A DNA stretch of 64,000 nucleotides from GCA-2683825 sp965662355 (GCA_965662355.1 CBFIHP010000021.1:1-64000), one strand, 5' to 3'. Shown: positions 17,881 through 26,437, numbered from the stretch's first letter. The notes: generated from the letters alone by a model not told the origin. Program-made: numbers and translations.

Positions 17881-18996
17881 CTAGACGAGCTTCGAGATCG
17901 GCTGCGAGGGGGACTCGCGATCCTCCGGATCGATGATCCGCATCACGCGCGCTCGCAAGCGCCGTTCGATACGCTTCAGCTCAAGGTCATCACCGGTCTC
18001 GAGCGGAATCTGACCGCCGGCGACTCCGCCGCGTCCGCCGAAGGAACCCTCGTCCTTGAGAATGGCCTCCATCAGAGGATAGGCCTCGCGATCGAGACAG
18101 CGCAGGGAGAGGTGATAGCGCCCCTCGAAGGCTCCGCCGACCAGGGACACTTCGGCCCCCTCCATACGCAGGAAGAAGTCCGCCGTCTCGGCCACGGACT
18201 CGGGATTGCGCATGTTCCCGAGGAAGCCGACCATCACCTTGCCGTAGCGACGGCCGCGGGCCAGCGAACGGTGCAGCTCGCTGAAGTACGCGGGCGGCAA
18301 GTTCGGACGTGCGATACGCGCCAACATGCTGCGATCGGCGATGCGGAAGGTCTCGTAGAAGGCCTCGGTATCGAGCGCCGTGGCTCCCTGGGAAAGATCC
18401 CCGGTGTCGAAACGCACACCACAGCAGAGCGCCGTGGCCGTGTGGGCGTCGATCTGCAACCCGGCCTTCTTGCAGTACTCGTAGATGATCGTCGAGGTCG
18501 CACCTATGCCGAGCCGCACGTCGTAGTGCGGAATCGGATCGAAACCGGCGCGGGCTTCCTCGACCGGCGGGCGATGGTGGTCGAAGACGCCGACGATGGG
18601 CTGGTCCAGGAGCAGTGTGTGACCGAACCCGGGCTGGGTGTCGACCAGGAAGATGCCGGCGAAGCGCTCGCTGCCCAGTTCCGAGAGCTCGCGATACTCG
18701 AGGCCCAGCTCGCCAACCATGGCCAGGTTCTCCGCCCGGTGAATGGCACCGGTTGCGGCGATCTCCGGCTCGAGCCCGAAGGCCTCGCGCAGCAGGAACC
18801 CGAGTCCGAACATGGCCCCCAGGGCGTCGGGGTCGGGCGAGCGGTGGGAGAGGACCAGGGGGCGCCTGCCCTTCCACTCCGTACGTAGCCCGTCGATCAC
18901 TCGCCGCAGGTGCACGAGGGAGTCCACCCCCTCGGGAAGCCCTATACCTTCGGGCAAGCCCCGAGAGGCAGACGGCTGGTTCTTGGTCATGGGCAT
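17881..18996 (-). CDS. DHH/DHHA1-family phosphoesterase (NrnA-like)
   Basis: Predicted metal-dependent phosphoesterase of 371 residues, of the family that includes NrnA (oligoribonuclease/pAp phosphatase). The DHH motifs are visible: LVLSHRSPDPDALGAMFGL at about residues 47-65, a metal-ligand Asp in FLVDTQPG, and FDHHRPP near residue 138. GATSTIIYEY and GVRFDTGDLSQ follow. The C-terminal half holds a DHHA1-like domain ending in FGGRGGVAGGQIPL, which resembles the substrate-binding GG-H region. Two ATGs (18996 and 18990) are possible starts. Whether it acts on nano-RNA, pAp or cyclic dinucleotide products cannot be told. Confidence 0.9.
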   Translation of the reverse strand: MPMTKNQPSASRGLPEGIGLPEGVDSLVHLRRVIDGLRTEWKGRRPLVLSHRSPDPDALGAMFGLGFLLREAFGLEPEIAATGAIHRAENLAMVGELGLEYRELSELGSERFAGIFLVDTQPGFGHTLLLDQPIVGVFDHHRPPVEEARAGFDPIPHYDVRLGIGATSTIIYEYCKKAGLQIDAHTATALCCGVRFDTGDLSQGATALDTEAFYETFRIADRSMLARIARPNLPPAYFSELHRSLARGRRYGKVMVGFLGNMRNPESVAETADFFLRMEGAEVSLVGGAFEGRYHLSLRCLDREAYPLMEAILKDEGSFGGRGGVAGGQIPLETGDDLELKRIERRLRARVMRIIDPEDRESPSQPISKLV

Positions 18997-19136
18997 GGGT
19001 CCACCGCGCGGCGCTCGAGCACGGCGGCGTCATCGTATCGGGTCGACCCCGGAGATGCTCTTTAGCTCGAAATGGACATCGTATTTGCAGCTTCCTGACA
19101 GCCGCCTGTTTTGGGACGAACAACGGAAGAGAGAGG

Positions 19137-19162
19137 AGGAAAAGAAGGGCCCAAAGCCCTTC
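19137..19162 (-). terminator. Rho-independent terminator of the isomerase-like gene
   Basis: The arms GAAGGGC and GCCCTTC (19144-19162) form a 7-bp stem with a 5-base loop. On the minus strand the stem is followed by TTTTCC. It begins 7 bases after the stop of the gene ending at 19169. Confidence 0.65.
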
Positions 19163-19168
19163 AGCGAC

Positions 19169-20083
19169 TCAGAAACCGTTGTCCAGAAGGAACTGCACGC
19201 TGGCGAGGATCTCCGCACGACCGTGACTGGGGCCGATCTCGACGACCTTTTCGGCGTTCGCGGGAACGTACTCACCGAGTCCCTTGAAATCCACCTCACC
19301 GGTACCGAGCGCCATCTCCGCGTCCACCGAGCTGGCGTCCTGGAGGTGGATCCCGCACATGCGCGGGGCGTAGCTGTCCAGCCACTGCCCCTGGGTCGGC
19401 AGGCCCATTTTTTCCCGCAGGTGGATGCGACCGACGTCGTGCCAGTACATCAGGCCGTCCAGATCGTCGAGCATCCAGCCCATGGAGTCGAATCCGATGA
19501 TGTCGTCCAGCTCGCGGCCGGGCTCGACCGCGATGACGGTGTCCGGCGACTCCTGCTTCAGCGTGAAGAGCGAGCGGCAGAACTGCTCGACCTGTTTTTG
19601 CGACTTCTTCTGAACACGCTGCGAAAAGGCGAGGATCTCCTCGTGAATGTCCAGATCGTCCGGGTCCTTCGCCAGACGCAGGGTCAAGCCAAGTGCGGCG
19701 CGACGCACACCGGGGTCCTCGGTCTTGCTGCCACGCACGACGATCGTGTTGCAGCCCCACTGGGAGGCCAGGCGCACGTGGCGGCGCATGGAATTCAGGG
19801 CGCGCTCGGTTTCCTCCGGTACGAGGCTCGAAAGACGCTCGACGGCCCTCGAACCGTTCAAGGGGTCCCGGCAGCCGGCGACGACCGAGGGAATCCGTAC
19901 CCCGGTTTCGCGCTGGGAATCCTCGAGCCCCTCCATCGAAGGCGGAATCTCCGCTAGACCGAGCTCGATGCGTCGAAAGCCCATGCCGACGGCAGCAAAG
20001 ATCTGGTCCTGGATAGAGGACAACCGCGACCCGAAACAGGTCGTGGAAAGGGAATACTCGTTGGGGATGCCGGGGGTCGTCAC
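19169..20083 (-). CDS. Sugar phosphate isomerase/epimerase (AP-endonuclease-2-like TIM barrel)
   Basis: Protein of 304 residues with the xylose-isomerase-like TIM-barrel pattern: FAAVGMGFRRIELGLAE near the N-terminus, CNTIVVRG, TVIAVEPGRELDD with the metal-ligand Glu, YWHDVGRIHLR and CGIHLQDASS, ending with ALGTGEVDFKGL. These match metal-binding Glu/Asp/His positions of the family, but members act on many sugars and polyols, so no substrate is claimed. The start is GTG at 20083. It is a single-gene unit with a terminator just downstream and a 222-base non-coding gap upstream. Confidence 0.87.
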   Translation of the reverse strand: MTTPGIPNEYSLSTTCFGSRLSSIQDQIFAAVGMGFRRIELGLAEIPPSMEGLEDSQRETGVRIPSVVAGCRDPLNGSRAVERLSSLVPEETERALNSMRRHVRLASQWGCNTIVVRGSKTEDPGVRRAALGLTLRLAKDPDDLDIHEEILAFSQRVQKKSQKQVEQFCRSLFTLKQESPDTVIAVEPGRELDDIIGFDSMGWMLDDLDGLMYWHDVGRIHLREKMGLPTQGQWLDSYAPRMCGIHLQDASSVDAEMALGTGEVDFKGLGEYVPANAEKVVEIGPSHGRAEILASVQFLLDNGF

Positions 20084-20305
20084 GAGCTACTGAAACCGTC
20101 TTGGCGGAAGCCCGTCTGGGGGAGGTGTGAGACACGCCCACACCTCGCTCAAGAACCCATGCGGGACCATATTAGGTTCGGTTGGGGGGGGGAAATTCTT
20201 GAGCGGCGCGCATCCTATGTCCTCACGAGGTTCGGCTTCAAGTCCCGGACCCGACTGGATCCCCCTGGATCGCACGAGGGGGCGGTCAGGGGAAGCGCAT
20301 TCTCG

Positions 20306-21742
20306 CTAGACCCGTATCTCGCTCGCGCTCGCCTCGAGCCCGCGGTGCTCGTGCAACACGGGATCGATCTCGGAGGCCAGGTATTCCTCGACCTGCTGCG
20401 GCGCGCGACCGACGAAACGCTCTGGATCGAAGAGCTCGTCGAAACGATCCCTCAGGGGTGCGAAGAGCGGGTTCTCGGCCAGAAGCCCGCGTAGAGGATT
20501 GGGCTTTCCTTCGTGGATGGCTGCCCCGGCCTCTCCGCTTAGCTGGCGCAGGACCTCGTGGGCCTCCTGGCGGTCGACCCCGGACTTGACCGTCTCCATC
20601 AACAGGATCTCGGAGGCCAGAAAGGGAATTTCCTCGGCCAGGTGGGCTTCGAGGACCGCCTCGTGCACACACAACCCGCCCGCCACGTTGGCGTAGAGGG
20701 AGAGGATCGCATCGACCCCGAGGAACATCTCGGCCAGCGTCAGCCGGCGATTCGCCGAGTCGTCGAGGGTCCGTTCGAACCACTGGTTCGCCGCGGTGTG
20801 GGCCGTGCTCGAAAGCAGCGAGATCACATGCCGCGACAGCGCGCCGATTCGCTCGCAACGCATGGGGTTGCGCTTCCAGGGCATGGCCGACGAGCCGATC
20901 TGTTTCGTCTCGAAGGGCTCGGCCAGTTCGCGACGCCCCGAGGCCAGACGCACATCCACGGCGAATTTCGCAGCCGACTGGGCGATCGCGCAGAGCACCT
21001 GGGTGACCCGGAAGTCCAGCTGGCGCGGGTAGGTCTGGCCCGTGACCCCGAAACAACGCTCGAAGCCCATGCTCGCCGTCACGCGCTTGTCGAGCTCGCG
21101 CACCTTGTCGTGATCGCCTTCGAAGAGCTGCAGGAACGAAGACTGACTGCCGGTCGTGCCCTTGACGCCGCGGAAGAGCACCTGCTTTTGCGCGTGTTCG
21201 AGATCGACCAGATTGTAGTAGAGGTCCTGCAGCCAAAGGCACGCGCGCTTGCCCAGGGTCGTGCCCTGGGCGGGCTGGTAGTGCGTGCTGCCGAGAACCG
21301 GCAGCGCCTTCCATTCATCGGCGAAGTCGCGCAGGGCGCGCATGGTTGTAACCAGCTGCCGCTTGATGAGCGTCAGCCCATCGCGCAAGCCGATCAGCTC
21401 GGCGTTGTCGGTGACATAGCACGAGGTCGCACCCAGGTGCAGAATCGCGCGCGCGCCGGGCGCGGCGTCGCCGAACGTGTGCACGTGGGCCATCACGTCG
21501 TGGCGCAGCTCCTTCTCGTATTCGGCGGCCTTCTCGAAGTCGATGTCGTCGACATGGGCGCGCAGCTCGGCGAGCTGGTCGCCGGTGATCGGAAGGCCCA
21601 GCTCCTTTTCGCCTTCGGCCAGGGCGATCCACAAGCGCCGCCAGGTGGCATGCTTTTTCTGGGCGGAGAAGTTGAACCGCATCGCCGCACTGGCGTAGCG
21701 GGTGGAGAGGGGGCTTTGGTAGTTCTCGTGCTGGGTATCCAC
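20306..21742 (-). CDS. purB: Adenylosuccinate lyase, eukaryote-like type
   Basis: Purine-synthesis enzyme that removes fumarate from SAICAR and adenylosuccinate. It has 478 residues. The family signature GSSAMPWKRNPMRCERI is complete. HDVMAHVHTFGDAAP, HLGATSCYVTDNAEL, TGSQSSFLQLFEGD and QWFERTLDDSANRR are also present. From memory, these blocks and the overall length match animal ADSL more closely than the shorter Bacillus-type or E. coli-type enzymes. The start is GTG at 21742, with a TATCCT hexamer 10 bases upstream. It stands alone, without other pur genes. Confidence 0.95.
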   Translation of the reverse strand: MDTQHENYQSPLSTRYASAAMRFNFSAQKKHATWRRLWIALAEGEKELGLPITGDQLAELRAHVDDIDFEKAAEYEKELRHDVMAHVHTFGDAAPGARAILHLGATSCYVTDNAELIGLRDGLTLIKRQLVTTMRALRDFADEWKALPVLGSTHYQPAQGTTLGKRACLWLQDLYYNLVDLEHAQKQVLFRGVKGTTGSQSSFLQLFEGDHDKVRELDKRVTASMGFERCFGVTGQTYPRQLDFRVTQVLCAIAQSAAKFAVDVRLASGRRELAEPFETKQIGSSAMPWKRNPMRCERIGALSRHVISLLSSTAHTAANQWFERTLDDSANRRLTLAEMFLGVDAILSLYANVAGGLCVHEAVLEAHLAEEIPFLASEILLMETVKSGVDRQEAHEVLRQLSGEAGAAIHEGKPNPLRGLLAENPLFAPLRDRFDELFDPERFVGRAPQQVEEYLASEIDPVLHEHRGLEASASEIRV

Positions 21743-21752
21743 AGGCCGAAAC

Positions 21753-21758
21753 AGGATA
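21753..21758 (-). promoter_or_regulatory. Candidate -10 element of purB
   Basis: TATCCT on the minus strand ends 10 bases before the GTG start at 21742. No Shine-Dalgarno sequence intervenes. Confidence 0.35.
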
Positions 21759-21778
21759 CGCGAAAGCGGATGGACCGC

Positions 21779-22363
21779 CTAGAAAACGGAGGCCACGATG
21801 GCGGAGGCGAAGCAGAGGGCCACGCCTCCCGCCAGGCGCATCCAAAGACCCCGCTCCGTTCGTCCACTCTGGCCGAGATAGCCGACAATCCACAAAACGC
21901 ACGTGCCGCCGACGAGATCGGTGACCAGATCGAGCAGCGAGGGGTTGCGACCCGGGACGAGGCTCTGATGCCATTCGTCGATCGCACCGTACGCAGCGAC
22001 GAGGGACAGCACCCCGACGACCGCCCCCTTCGTGATCCGCGCCCAGCCGTGGGGCCCCTCACGCAGCAGGGCACCGGCGAGAAACAGGCCCAGGAAACCG
22101 AACAGCGGGGCGTGGGCCGCGTTGCCCAGGATGGCCCACAGGATCGAGTCGTTCGCGGGGCCGACGTTGCTGACGCTGGAGAGCGCCCAGATGGACGCGA
22201 CATGGGCCAAGACCAGCCCCCAAGCGAGGACTCGCGGGGCACGCAAGAGCCAGAGGCCCATCCAACGGAGAAAGCCCTCGGTCGGGCCCCGAGTCTCGGC
22301 CCCTGGCAGCAAGGGGCCCTCCGTATCCATGCCTTCCGTATCCATCACGGAAGGCTCAGCCAT
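21779..22363 (-). CDS. VanZ-family membrane protein
   Basis: Predicted 194-residue membrane protein with about four helices after a polar N-terminus of 35 residues. The VanZ signature is clear: GNAAHAPLFGFLGL, then AYGAIDEWHQSLVPGRNPSLLDLVTDLVGG, with its conserved D-E-x-H-Q and F/L-V-P-G-R core. The family is named for teicoplanin resistance in enterococci, but most bacterial members have unknown roles. It overlaps the stop of the upstream ATPase gene by 8 bases, so both are probably co-translated in a nadC-ATPase-vanZ unit. Confidence 0.88.
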   Translation of the reverse strand: MAEPSVMDTEGMDTEGPLLPGAETRGPTEGFLRWMGLWLLRAPRVLAWGLVLAHVASIWALSSVSNVGPANDSILWAILGNAAHAPLFGFLGLFLAGALLREGPHGWARITKGAVVGVLSLVAAYGAIDEWHQSLVPGRNPSLLDLVTDLVGGTCVLWIVGYLGQSGRTERGLWMRLAGGVALCFASAIVASVF

Positions 22364-22808
22364 ACCGATGGAAGGCCCTGAAGCTCAGCCCGGCTCCGTC
22401 GTCACTCGACTTGACCTCGAGCCGATCCACCATTTGCGCGAGCAAGAAGAACCCACGCCCGCGATCATCCTCGAGGTCGGGAATCCCATCGGGGGGTTCG
22501 ATGAACTGGCGCACCTCTTCGGGATCGCCTCCGCCTTGATCGCTGACGGCGAGCTCCCAGCCCTCGTCGCGAACGGTCAGCGAGCAACACATGCGCACGT
22601 CCGAAGACAGCTCCGCTGCGCTCATGGCAGCCTCGCCGCCCCCGTGGTCGATGGCGTTGGCGAGTAGTTCCGAAACGACCAGGACCAGCTGATCCAACTC
22701 GGTGTCCTTCATGCCCGACATGCGCGCGAAGCGACGCACCACGTTGCGGGCGACACGCACATCGGCGTGGGCCGCGGGCAGATCGAGGCGCAGGATCCGT
22801 TCGCTCAT
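22356..22808 (-). CDS. RsbW-like GHKL ATP-binding protein
   Basis: Small 150-residue protein with a single histidine-kinase-like ATPase domain of the anti-sigma/RsbW type. The N box reads LVLVVSELLANAIDHGG, the G1 box is LAVSDQGGGDP, and DDRGRGFFLLAQMVDRLEV forms the G2 region. Such proteins bind and often phosphorylate an anti-sigma-factor antagonist or a sigma factor, but no STAS-domain or sigma-factor gene lies nearby. The start at 22808 is favoured because it overlaps the nadC stop (ATGA). Partner unknown. Confidence 0.85.
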   Translation of the reverse strand: MSERILRLDLPAAHADVRVARNVVRRFARMSGMKDTELDQLVLVVSELLANAIDHGGGEAAMSAAELSSDVRMCCSLTVRDEGWELAVSDQGGGDPEEVRQFIEPPDGIPDLEDDRGRGFFLLAQMVDRLEVKSSDDGAGLSFRAFHRYG

Positions 22809-23716
22809 CGCCTCCCCACTTCCTGCCTCCACAACTCGAGCGAGAGATCGAGAGCGGGAGCCGAATGGGTCAACGCACCGACCGAGACCCGATCGACACC
22901 GGCCAGGGCGAAACGTGCGATGCTGGCGAGGTTCACGCCGCCGGAGGCCTCAAGTTCGAGCGGACGCACCCGCCCCGAGGCAGCCATGCGCAATCGCGGC
23001 ACCAGCTGGCCGAGTGCTTCGGGGGTGAAGTTGTCCAGCAGCACACAGTCGGCGTCGGCTTCGATCGCGGCAAAGGCCTCGTGCTCGTCGCGCGCCTCGG
23101 CGGTGATGAAGAGACCGGAGCCGTGGGTCGCACGCAGCTTGCGAACAAGCGCTCCCGTGCCCTCGCCCGAGAGGTCGGTGTGGTTGTCTTTCACCATCGC
23201 CTGGTCAAAGAGCCCGAAGCGATGGTTCTCGCCACCTCCGCAGACGACGGCGTATTTCTCCAGCCCTCGTAGCAGCGGCGTTGTCTTGCGCGTGTCGAGA
23301 ATCCGCACGCCCGGAGCGGCCTCGACGAAGCCACGGGTCAGGGTGGCGATCCCGGAAAGGCGCTGGATCAGATTCAACGCCGTGCGCTCGCCCGAGAGCA
23401 GAGCCCGGGCGGGACCCCGCAAGTCACAGACGACATCGCCGACGGCGAGGGCGTCGCCATCCGCTGCACGCAGGGCGATAGTGACGGCCGGATCCAGGCG
23501 TTCGAAGACTCTTCGAAAAACCCCGCTGCCGCACAGGACTCCCGCTGCCTTCGCCACCAGCCGACCTCCCGCCAGGACGTCCTGGGCGAAGAGCGGATCG
23601 CTCGTCACGTCCCCACCACCCAGATCCTCGGCGAGGGCCGCATCGATGAGACGGTCCAGCTCGTGGGGATTCGGCGACTCCAGGCACGGCATTTTCGGGG
23701 TTCGAACGGTCGGCAC
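22805..23716 (-). CDS. nadC: Nicotinate-nucleotide pyrophosphorylase (carboxylating)
   Basis: Cytoplasmic enzyme that makes nicotinate mononucleotide from quinolinate and PRPP in NAD synthesis. It has 303 residues. Family motifs are ALAEDLGGGDVTSD near residue 28, ERTALNLIQRLSGIAT, the PRPP/quinolinate site ILDTRKTTPLLRGLEKYAV followed by GGGENHRFGLFDQAMVKDNH, then VLLDNFTPE and LELEASGGVNL. The start is GTG at 23716, with TACACT 8 bases upstream. It leads a unit with the RsbW-like and VanZ genes through overlapping ends. No nadA or nadB is in the window. Confidence 0.96.
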   Translation of the reverse strand: MPTVRTPKMPCLESPNPHELDRLIDAALAEDLGGGDVTSDPLFAQDVLAGGRLVAKAAGVLCGSGVFRRVFERLDPAVTIALRAADGDALAVGDVVCDLRGPARALLSGERTALNLIQRLSGIATLTRGFVEAAPGVRILDTRKTTPLLRGLEKYAVVCGGGENHRFGLFDQAMVKDNHTDLSGEGTGALVRKLRATHGSGLFITAEARDEHEAFAAIEADADCVLLDNFTPEALGQLVPRLRMAASGRVRPLELEASGGVNLASIARFALAGVDRVSVGALTHSAPALDLSLELWRQEVGRR

Positions 23717-23724
23717 GATTCCCC

Positions 23725-23730
23725 AGTGTA
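23725..23730 (-). promoter_or_regulatory. Candidate -10 element of nadC
   Basis: TACACT on the minus strand ends 8 bases before the GTG start at 23716. Confidence 0.35.
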
Positions 23731-23758
23731 GCCGAGAGCCACACCCCCTTCCCAGGCA

Positions 23759-24163
23759 TCAATCCGACGCATCCATCGGAGGCCCATCCGGGCCCTCGCT
23801 CAGGGGCAGGCTCGAATCGACTCCGCGCCCCTGCAACCACAGCTCGACCCGGGCGCGGGTGATCGGCCCGATCCCACGAATGTCGTCCCAGGAGAGCGAC
23901 CCGGGGCCGGAATGCTGCTCGCGGGCCAGGACGATCGCTTCGGCCCGGACACGACCGATTCCGGGCAGACGGCGTAGCTCGCGTGCGTTCATGCGCCGGG
24001 GATCGAGGGTCTCCTCGATCCCGGCGATCTCGCGCACCAGCTCGGGGGGCCCGGATCGCGGCAGAGCGCGCAGGCTGAGGGCCTCGGCGAGTCCGAGGAC
24101 GAGATAGACCGCGATGGCCACGTGGAGCCCCGATGTCGGTCGAGAGCTAGCGAGGGTTGCCAT
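23759..24163 (-). CDS. Membrane-anchored helix-hairpin-helix protein (ComEA-like)
   Basis: Protein of 134 residues. It has one N-terminal transmembrane helix (LHVAIAVYLVLGLAEALSL), then a helix-hairpin-helix pair: NARELRRLPGIGRVRAEAIV and LSWDDIRGIGPITRARVELWL. The motif set resembles ComEA, which binds incoming DNA on the cell surface in competence, but short HhH proteins with other DNA-linked roles exist. The ATG at 24163 puts the helix near the N-terminus; an earlier in-frame ATG at 24199 would add 12 residues. No other competence gene is nearby. Confidence 0.75.
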   Translation of the reverse strand: MATLASSRPTSGLHVAIAVYLVLGLAEALSLRALPRSGPPELVREIAGIEETLDPRRMNARELRRLPGIGRVRAEAIVLAREQHSGPGSLSWDDIRGIGPITRARVELWLQGRGVDSSLPLSEGPDGPPMDASD

Positions 24164-24214
24164 GCCCCATGGACCGCTCCCGGTCCCAGGGGGTTGCACC
24201 CCGTCTCGGGTGCC

Positions 24215-25213
24215 TTACTTCATGCGCGAGTAGTCGACCACGTCCACCAGTTTCTGCCCCAGTCCCGCGGGGTGATGCTTGCCGAGCTCTTCGAGCAACG
24301 TGACGGCGACCCGCCGAAACGCGCGTGAGCTCGGGGCGTAGGGCTCCAAGAGCGTGACCGCACCCCGGCGGTTCACACAATCCATGACCTGTTCATCCTC
24401 GGGCAACCAACCGATGTACCTGGGAGCCGCGCCCAGGAAGCGTTGACATACCTTCACGATTCTCTGCGACACCTCGCGCGCTTCTTCCTCCGAGTGCGCG
24501 CGGTTCACGAGCAACAACGGACGCGGTTCGGGCTTCTTGCCCATCAGCACTTTGAGAAAGGCATAGGCGTCGGTCATGGCCGTCAGGTCCGGCGTCGTCA
24601 CCATCAGCGTCTGATCGCAAGCGCGCGAAAAGGCCAGGGTCTGACGAGATACACCAGCCGCGGAATCGAGCAACATGAAGCGGTATTCATGCTCGAGCTC
24701 CTGAACGCCTTCGGCGATGAGATGCATCTCAAAATCGCTTAATGCCGCCATGCGTGGAAAGCCCGAACCACCCGCGAGCAAATCGCAACTCTCGGAACAG
24801 CGCACGAGCACGTCGCGTACCGAAGCCTCGCCTTCGACGACATCGACGAGACTGTGCGGCGGCGACACATCCTGCAGGATGTGAGCATTCCCAACTCCGA
24901 GATCGCCATCGAGGATCAGTGTGCGACCGCGGGCGGCGAAGAGATTGGACAACGATGCGGTAACAATCGACTTACCCGTCCCGCCCTTGCCGCTGGCGAT
25001 GCAAAGAGATGCGGCACGGGGCGCCGAGAGCAAGTTTCGCGGGGCCTTCGGGCGCACGAGGGCGTTTCCGTTTTTTACGGAAAACGACAATTCCCTATTC
25101 CGATCGAAACCCTCGGCGATTTGCTCGTCGAGGGTCTCGGCGGAGTCGGGATGAGCGCTCCTGCGCCCCGTTGCAAAATTCAGGAGCAGCTTGCGGGTCT
25201 CGGACCAATCCAT
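24215..25213 (-). CDS. MinD/FlhG-family P-loop ATPase
   Basis: Cytoplasmic deviant-Walker ATPase of 332 residues. About 65 charged residues precede the motif IASGKGGTGKSIVTASLSNL. Switch motifs follow: LILDGDLGVGNAHILQDVSP and FMLLDSAAGVS. The segments LVDVVEGEASVRDVLV and LLAGGSGF are characteristic of FlhG/YlxH, which control flagellar number and position, rather than of ParA or classic MinD. No flagellar, pilus or cell-division genes lie in the window, so its target is open. The C-terminus has no obvious membrane-targeting amphipathic helix. Confidence 0.88.
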   Translation of the reverse strand: MDWSETRKLLLNFATGRRSAHPDSAETLDEQIAEGFDRNRELSFSVKNGNALVRPKAPRNLLSAPRAASLCIASGKGGTGKSIVTASLSNLFAARGRTLILDGDLGVGNAHILQDVSPPHSLVDVVEGEASVRDVLVRCSESCDLLAGGSGFPRMAALSDFEMHLIAEGVQELEHEYRFMLLDSAAGVSRQTLAFSRACDQTLMVTTPDLTAMTDAYAFLKVLMGKKPEPRPLLLVNRAHSEEEAREVSQRIVKVCQRFLGAAPRYIGWLPEDEQVMDCVNRRGAVTLLEPYAPSSRAFRRVAVTLLEELGKHHPAGLGQKLVDVVDYSRMK

Positions 25214-25334
25214 TTGCGGATGCGCCCTGATGGGCTCGGCGGAGCCGGGAAAAGGCTCGGGATCGAGCTGGCTTCCCTGTCAAGATCGGGAGGCGGTAGC
25301 GTATTCCGTCCCGCTTTTGGCGAGAATCTGCGCC

Positions 25335-26381
25335 TCAGTCCCGAAAGGCGTCGATTTCCTCAGGAGTGAGAATGGGGCCTTCGGCGGGCACTCGATCCGC
25401 GGAGGGTTCGGGGGTCTCCTCGGCGTTCGAGTCCGCCGCCTCCGCAGCGCTCTCCCAGCGACTCACCAACCGTTGCAGAGCGCCCTCGGCGAGCTCGTCG
25501 AGGTCGTTCTCCTCGCGCAACTTGCGCCCCTGCGTCTCGCGCGCAAAGAAGGCATCGAGGCCATCGTGGCCGGCTTCCAGTCGCACGACGTCCTCCCCAT
25601 CGGAGCGCCAGACCAGCGAGCCGTTCTGGGCCTCGGGGTGAAGGCTCTGGTCCAGTCGCGAGAGCTTGTCGCTGAGTCCCTGCACGAGTGCCGCTTTACC
25701 CGGGGCCAACTTGGCGAGGAAGCGCTCCACTCCGCCTCGAACATCGCTTGGCGAGTCGCTGTCTCCCCAGGGAACCAGATAGGAATGTTCGCCCGAAGCA
25801 CTCCTCAACGTTCTCACTCGATAGAGCCCGACACCGTGCGTTCGCAAGGGCAGGAAACGCTCGTAAAGGCGTTGGCTCGGCTCGAGACAAATCACGATCA
25901 CCTGCGTGTTCGCGGCGGGCTGCTTGCGGCCCAGGTGACGCGACAGAAGCCCCGAGTTCCTCTCGGCGAAGGCATACGCGTCGAGCGCGTCCAGCACGAT
26001 GCGATCGACCTCGCCCTCGGCGAGCAGGACGAGATACAGATTGCCTAGAGGGTCGACACCGACGAGATCCGCGCGTCCCCCCTCGTCGAAGACGAGGTCT
26101 CGGTCGAGAATCTCGAGCCCCGGGACGATCTCCTCCAGCCCGGAGGCGAGGGCGATCAACGCGCCCACTCTCTCGGGATCGGGCCGGGAGGGGCCGGCCC
26201 CTTTCCTCGGACGGGCTTCCGGACGCTTCGGCTTCGAGGCCTGGGCTGCGGCTCCCGCGTCACTGTTCTCGCCGCCCCCACGGGGAGCCTTGGTGGTACC
26301 CGGCTTGCCCGCGGGGGCAGGCTTCCTGGAAGGCCGTTCGGGTTCGGGGTCTTCTGCGTCTCTCTTGGTGCGTGCTGCCAT
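25335..26381 (-). CDS. Protein with a degenerate PD-(D/E)xK (NucS-like) domain, unknown function
   Basis: Predicted soluble protein of 348 residues. The first ~75 are a Lys/Pro/Ala-rich, probably disordered tail. Residues about 75-150 resemble the nuclease fold of NucS/DUF91-type proteins: an acidic helix region ending in VPGLEILDRDLVF, then DEGGRADLVGVDPLGNLYLVLL, then an Ala-rich helix ending in DAYAFAERN. The Asp of GRADLVGVD fits the first active-site acid, but where an E-x-K is expected the sequence is LAEGEVD, so catalysis is doubtful. The second half is acidic and unrecognised. The ATG at 26381 is preceded by a strong hairpin. Family assignment is tentative. Confidence 0.7.
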   Translation of the reverse strand: MAARTKRDAEDPEPERPSRKPAPAGKPGTTKAPRGGGENSDAGAAAQASKPKRPEARPRKGAGPSRPDPERVGALIALASGLEEIVPGLEILDRDLVFDEGGRADLVGVDPLGNLYLVLLAEGEVDRIVLDALDAYAFAERNSGLLSRHLGRKQPAANTQVIVICLEPSQRLYERFLPLRTHGVGLYRVRTLRSASGEHSYLVPWGDSDSPSDVRGGVERFLAKLAPGKAALVQGLSDKLSRLDQSLHPEAQNGSLVWRSDGEDVVRLEAGHDGLDAFFARETQGRKLREENDLDELAEGALQRLVSRWESAAEAADSNAEETPEPSADRVPAEGPILTPEEIDAFRD

Positions 26382-26388
26382 GGTGTTG

Positions 26389-26421
26389 TCTCGCTTGCGC
26401 CCCAATTGGACGCGAGCGAGA
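26389..26421 (-). terminator. Hairpin between subtilase and nuclease-like genes
   Basis: An 11-bp stem (TCTCGCTTGCG against CGCGAGCGAGA, one T-G pair) with an 11-base loop, between the subtilase stop and the next gene's start. No T-run follows, so it could be a terminator without a tail, an mRNA-stabilising hairpin, or a structure controlling the start 8 bases downstream. Confidence 0.4.
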
Positions 26422-26437
26422 GGCCCAAACCTAGTCC

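Noticed and set aside
20260..20283. CCCCCT/AGGGGG inverted repeat downstream of purB
   Set aside because: Long loop and no T-run on either strand; too weak to call a terminator.
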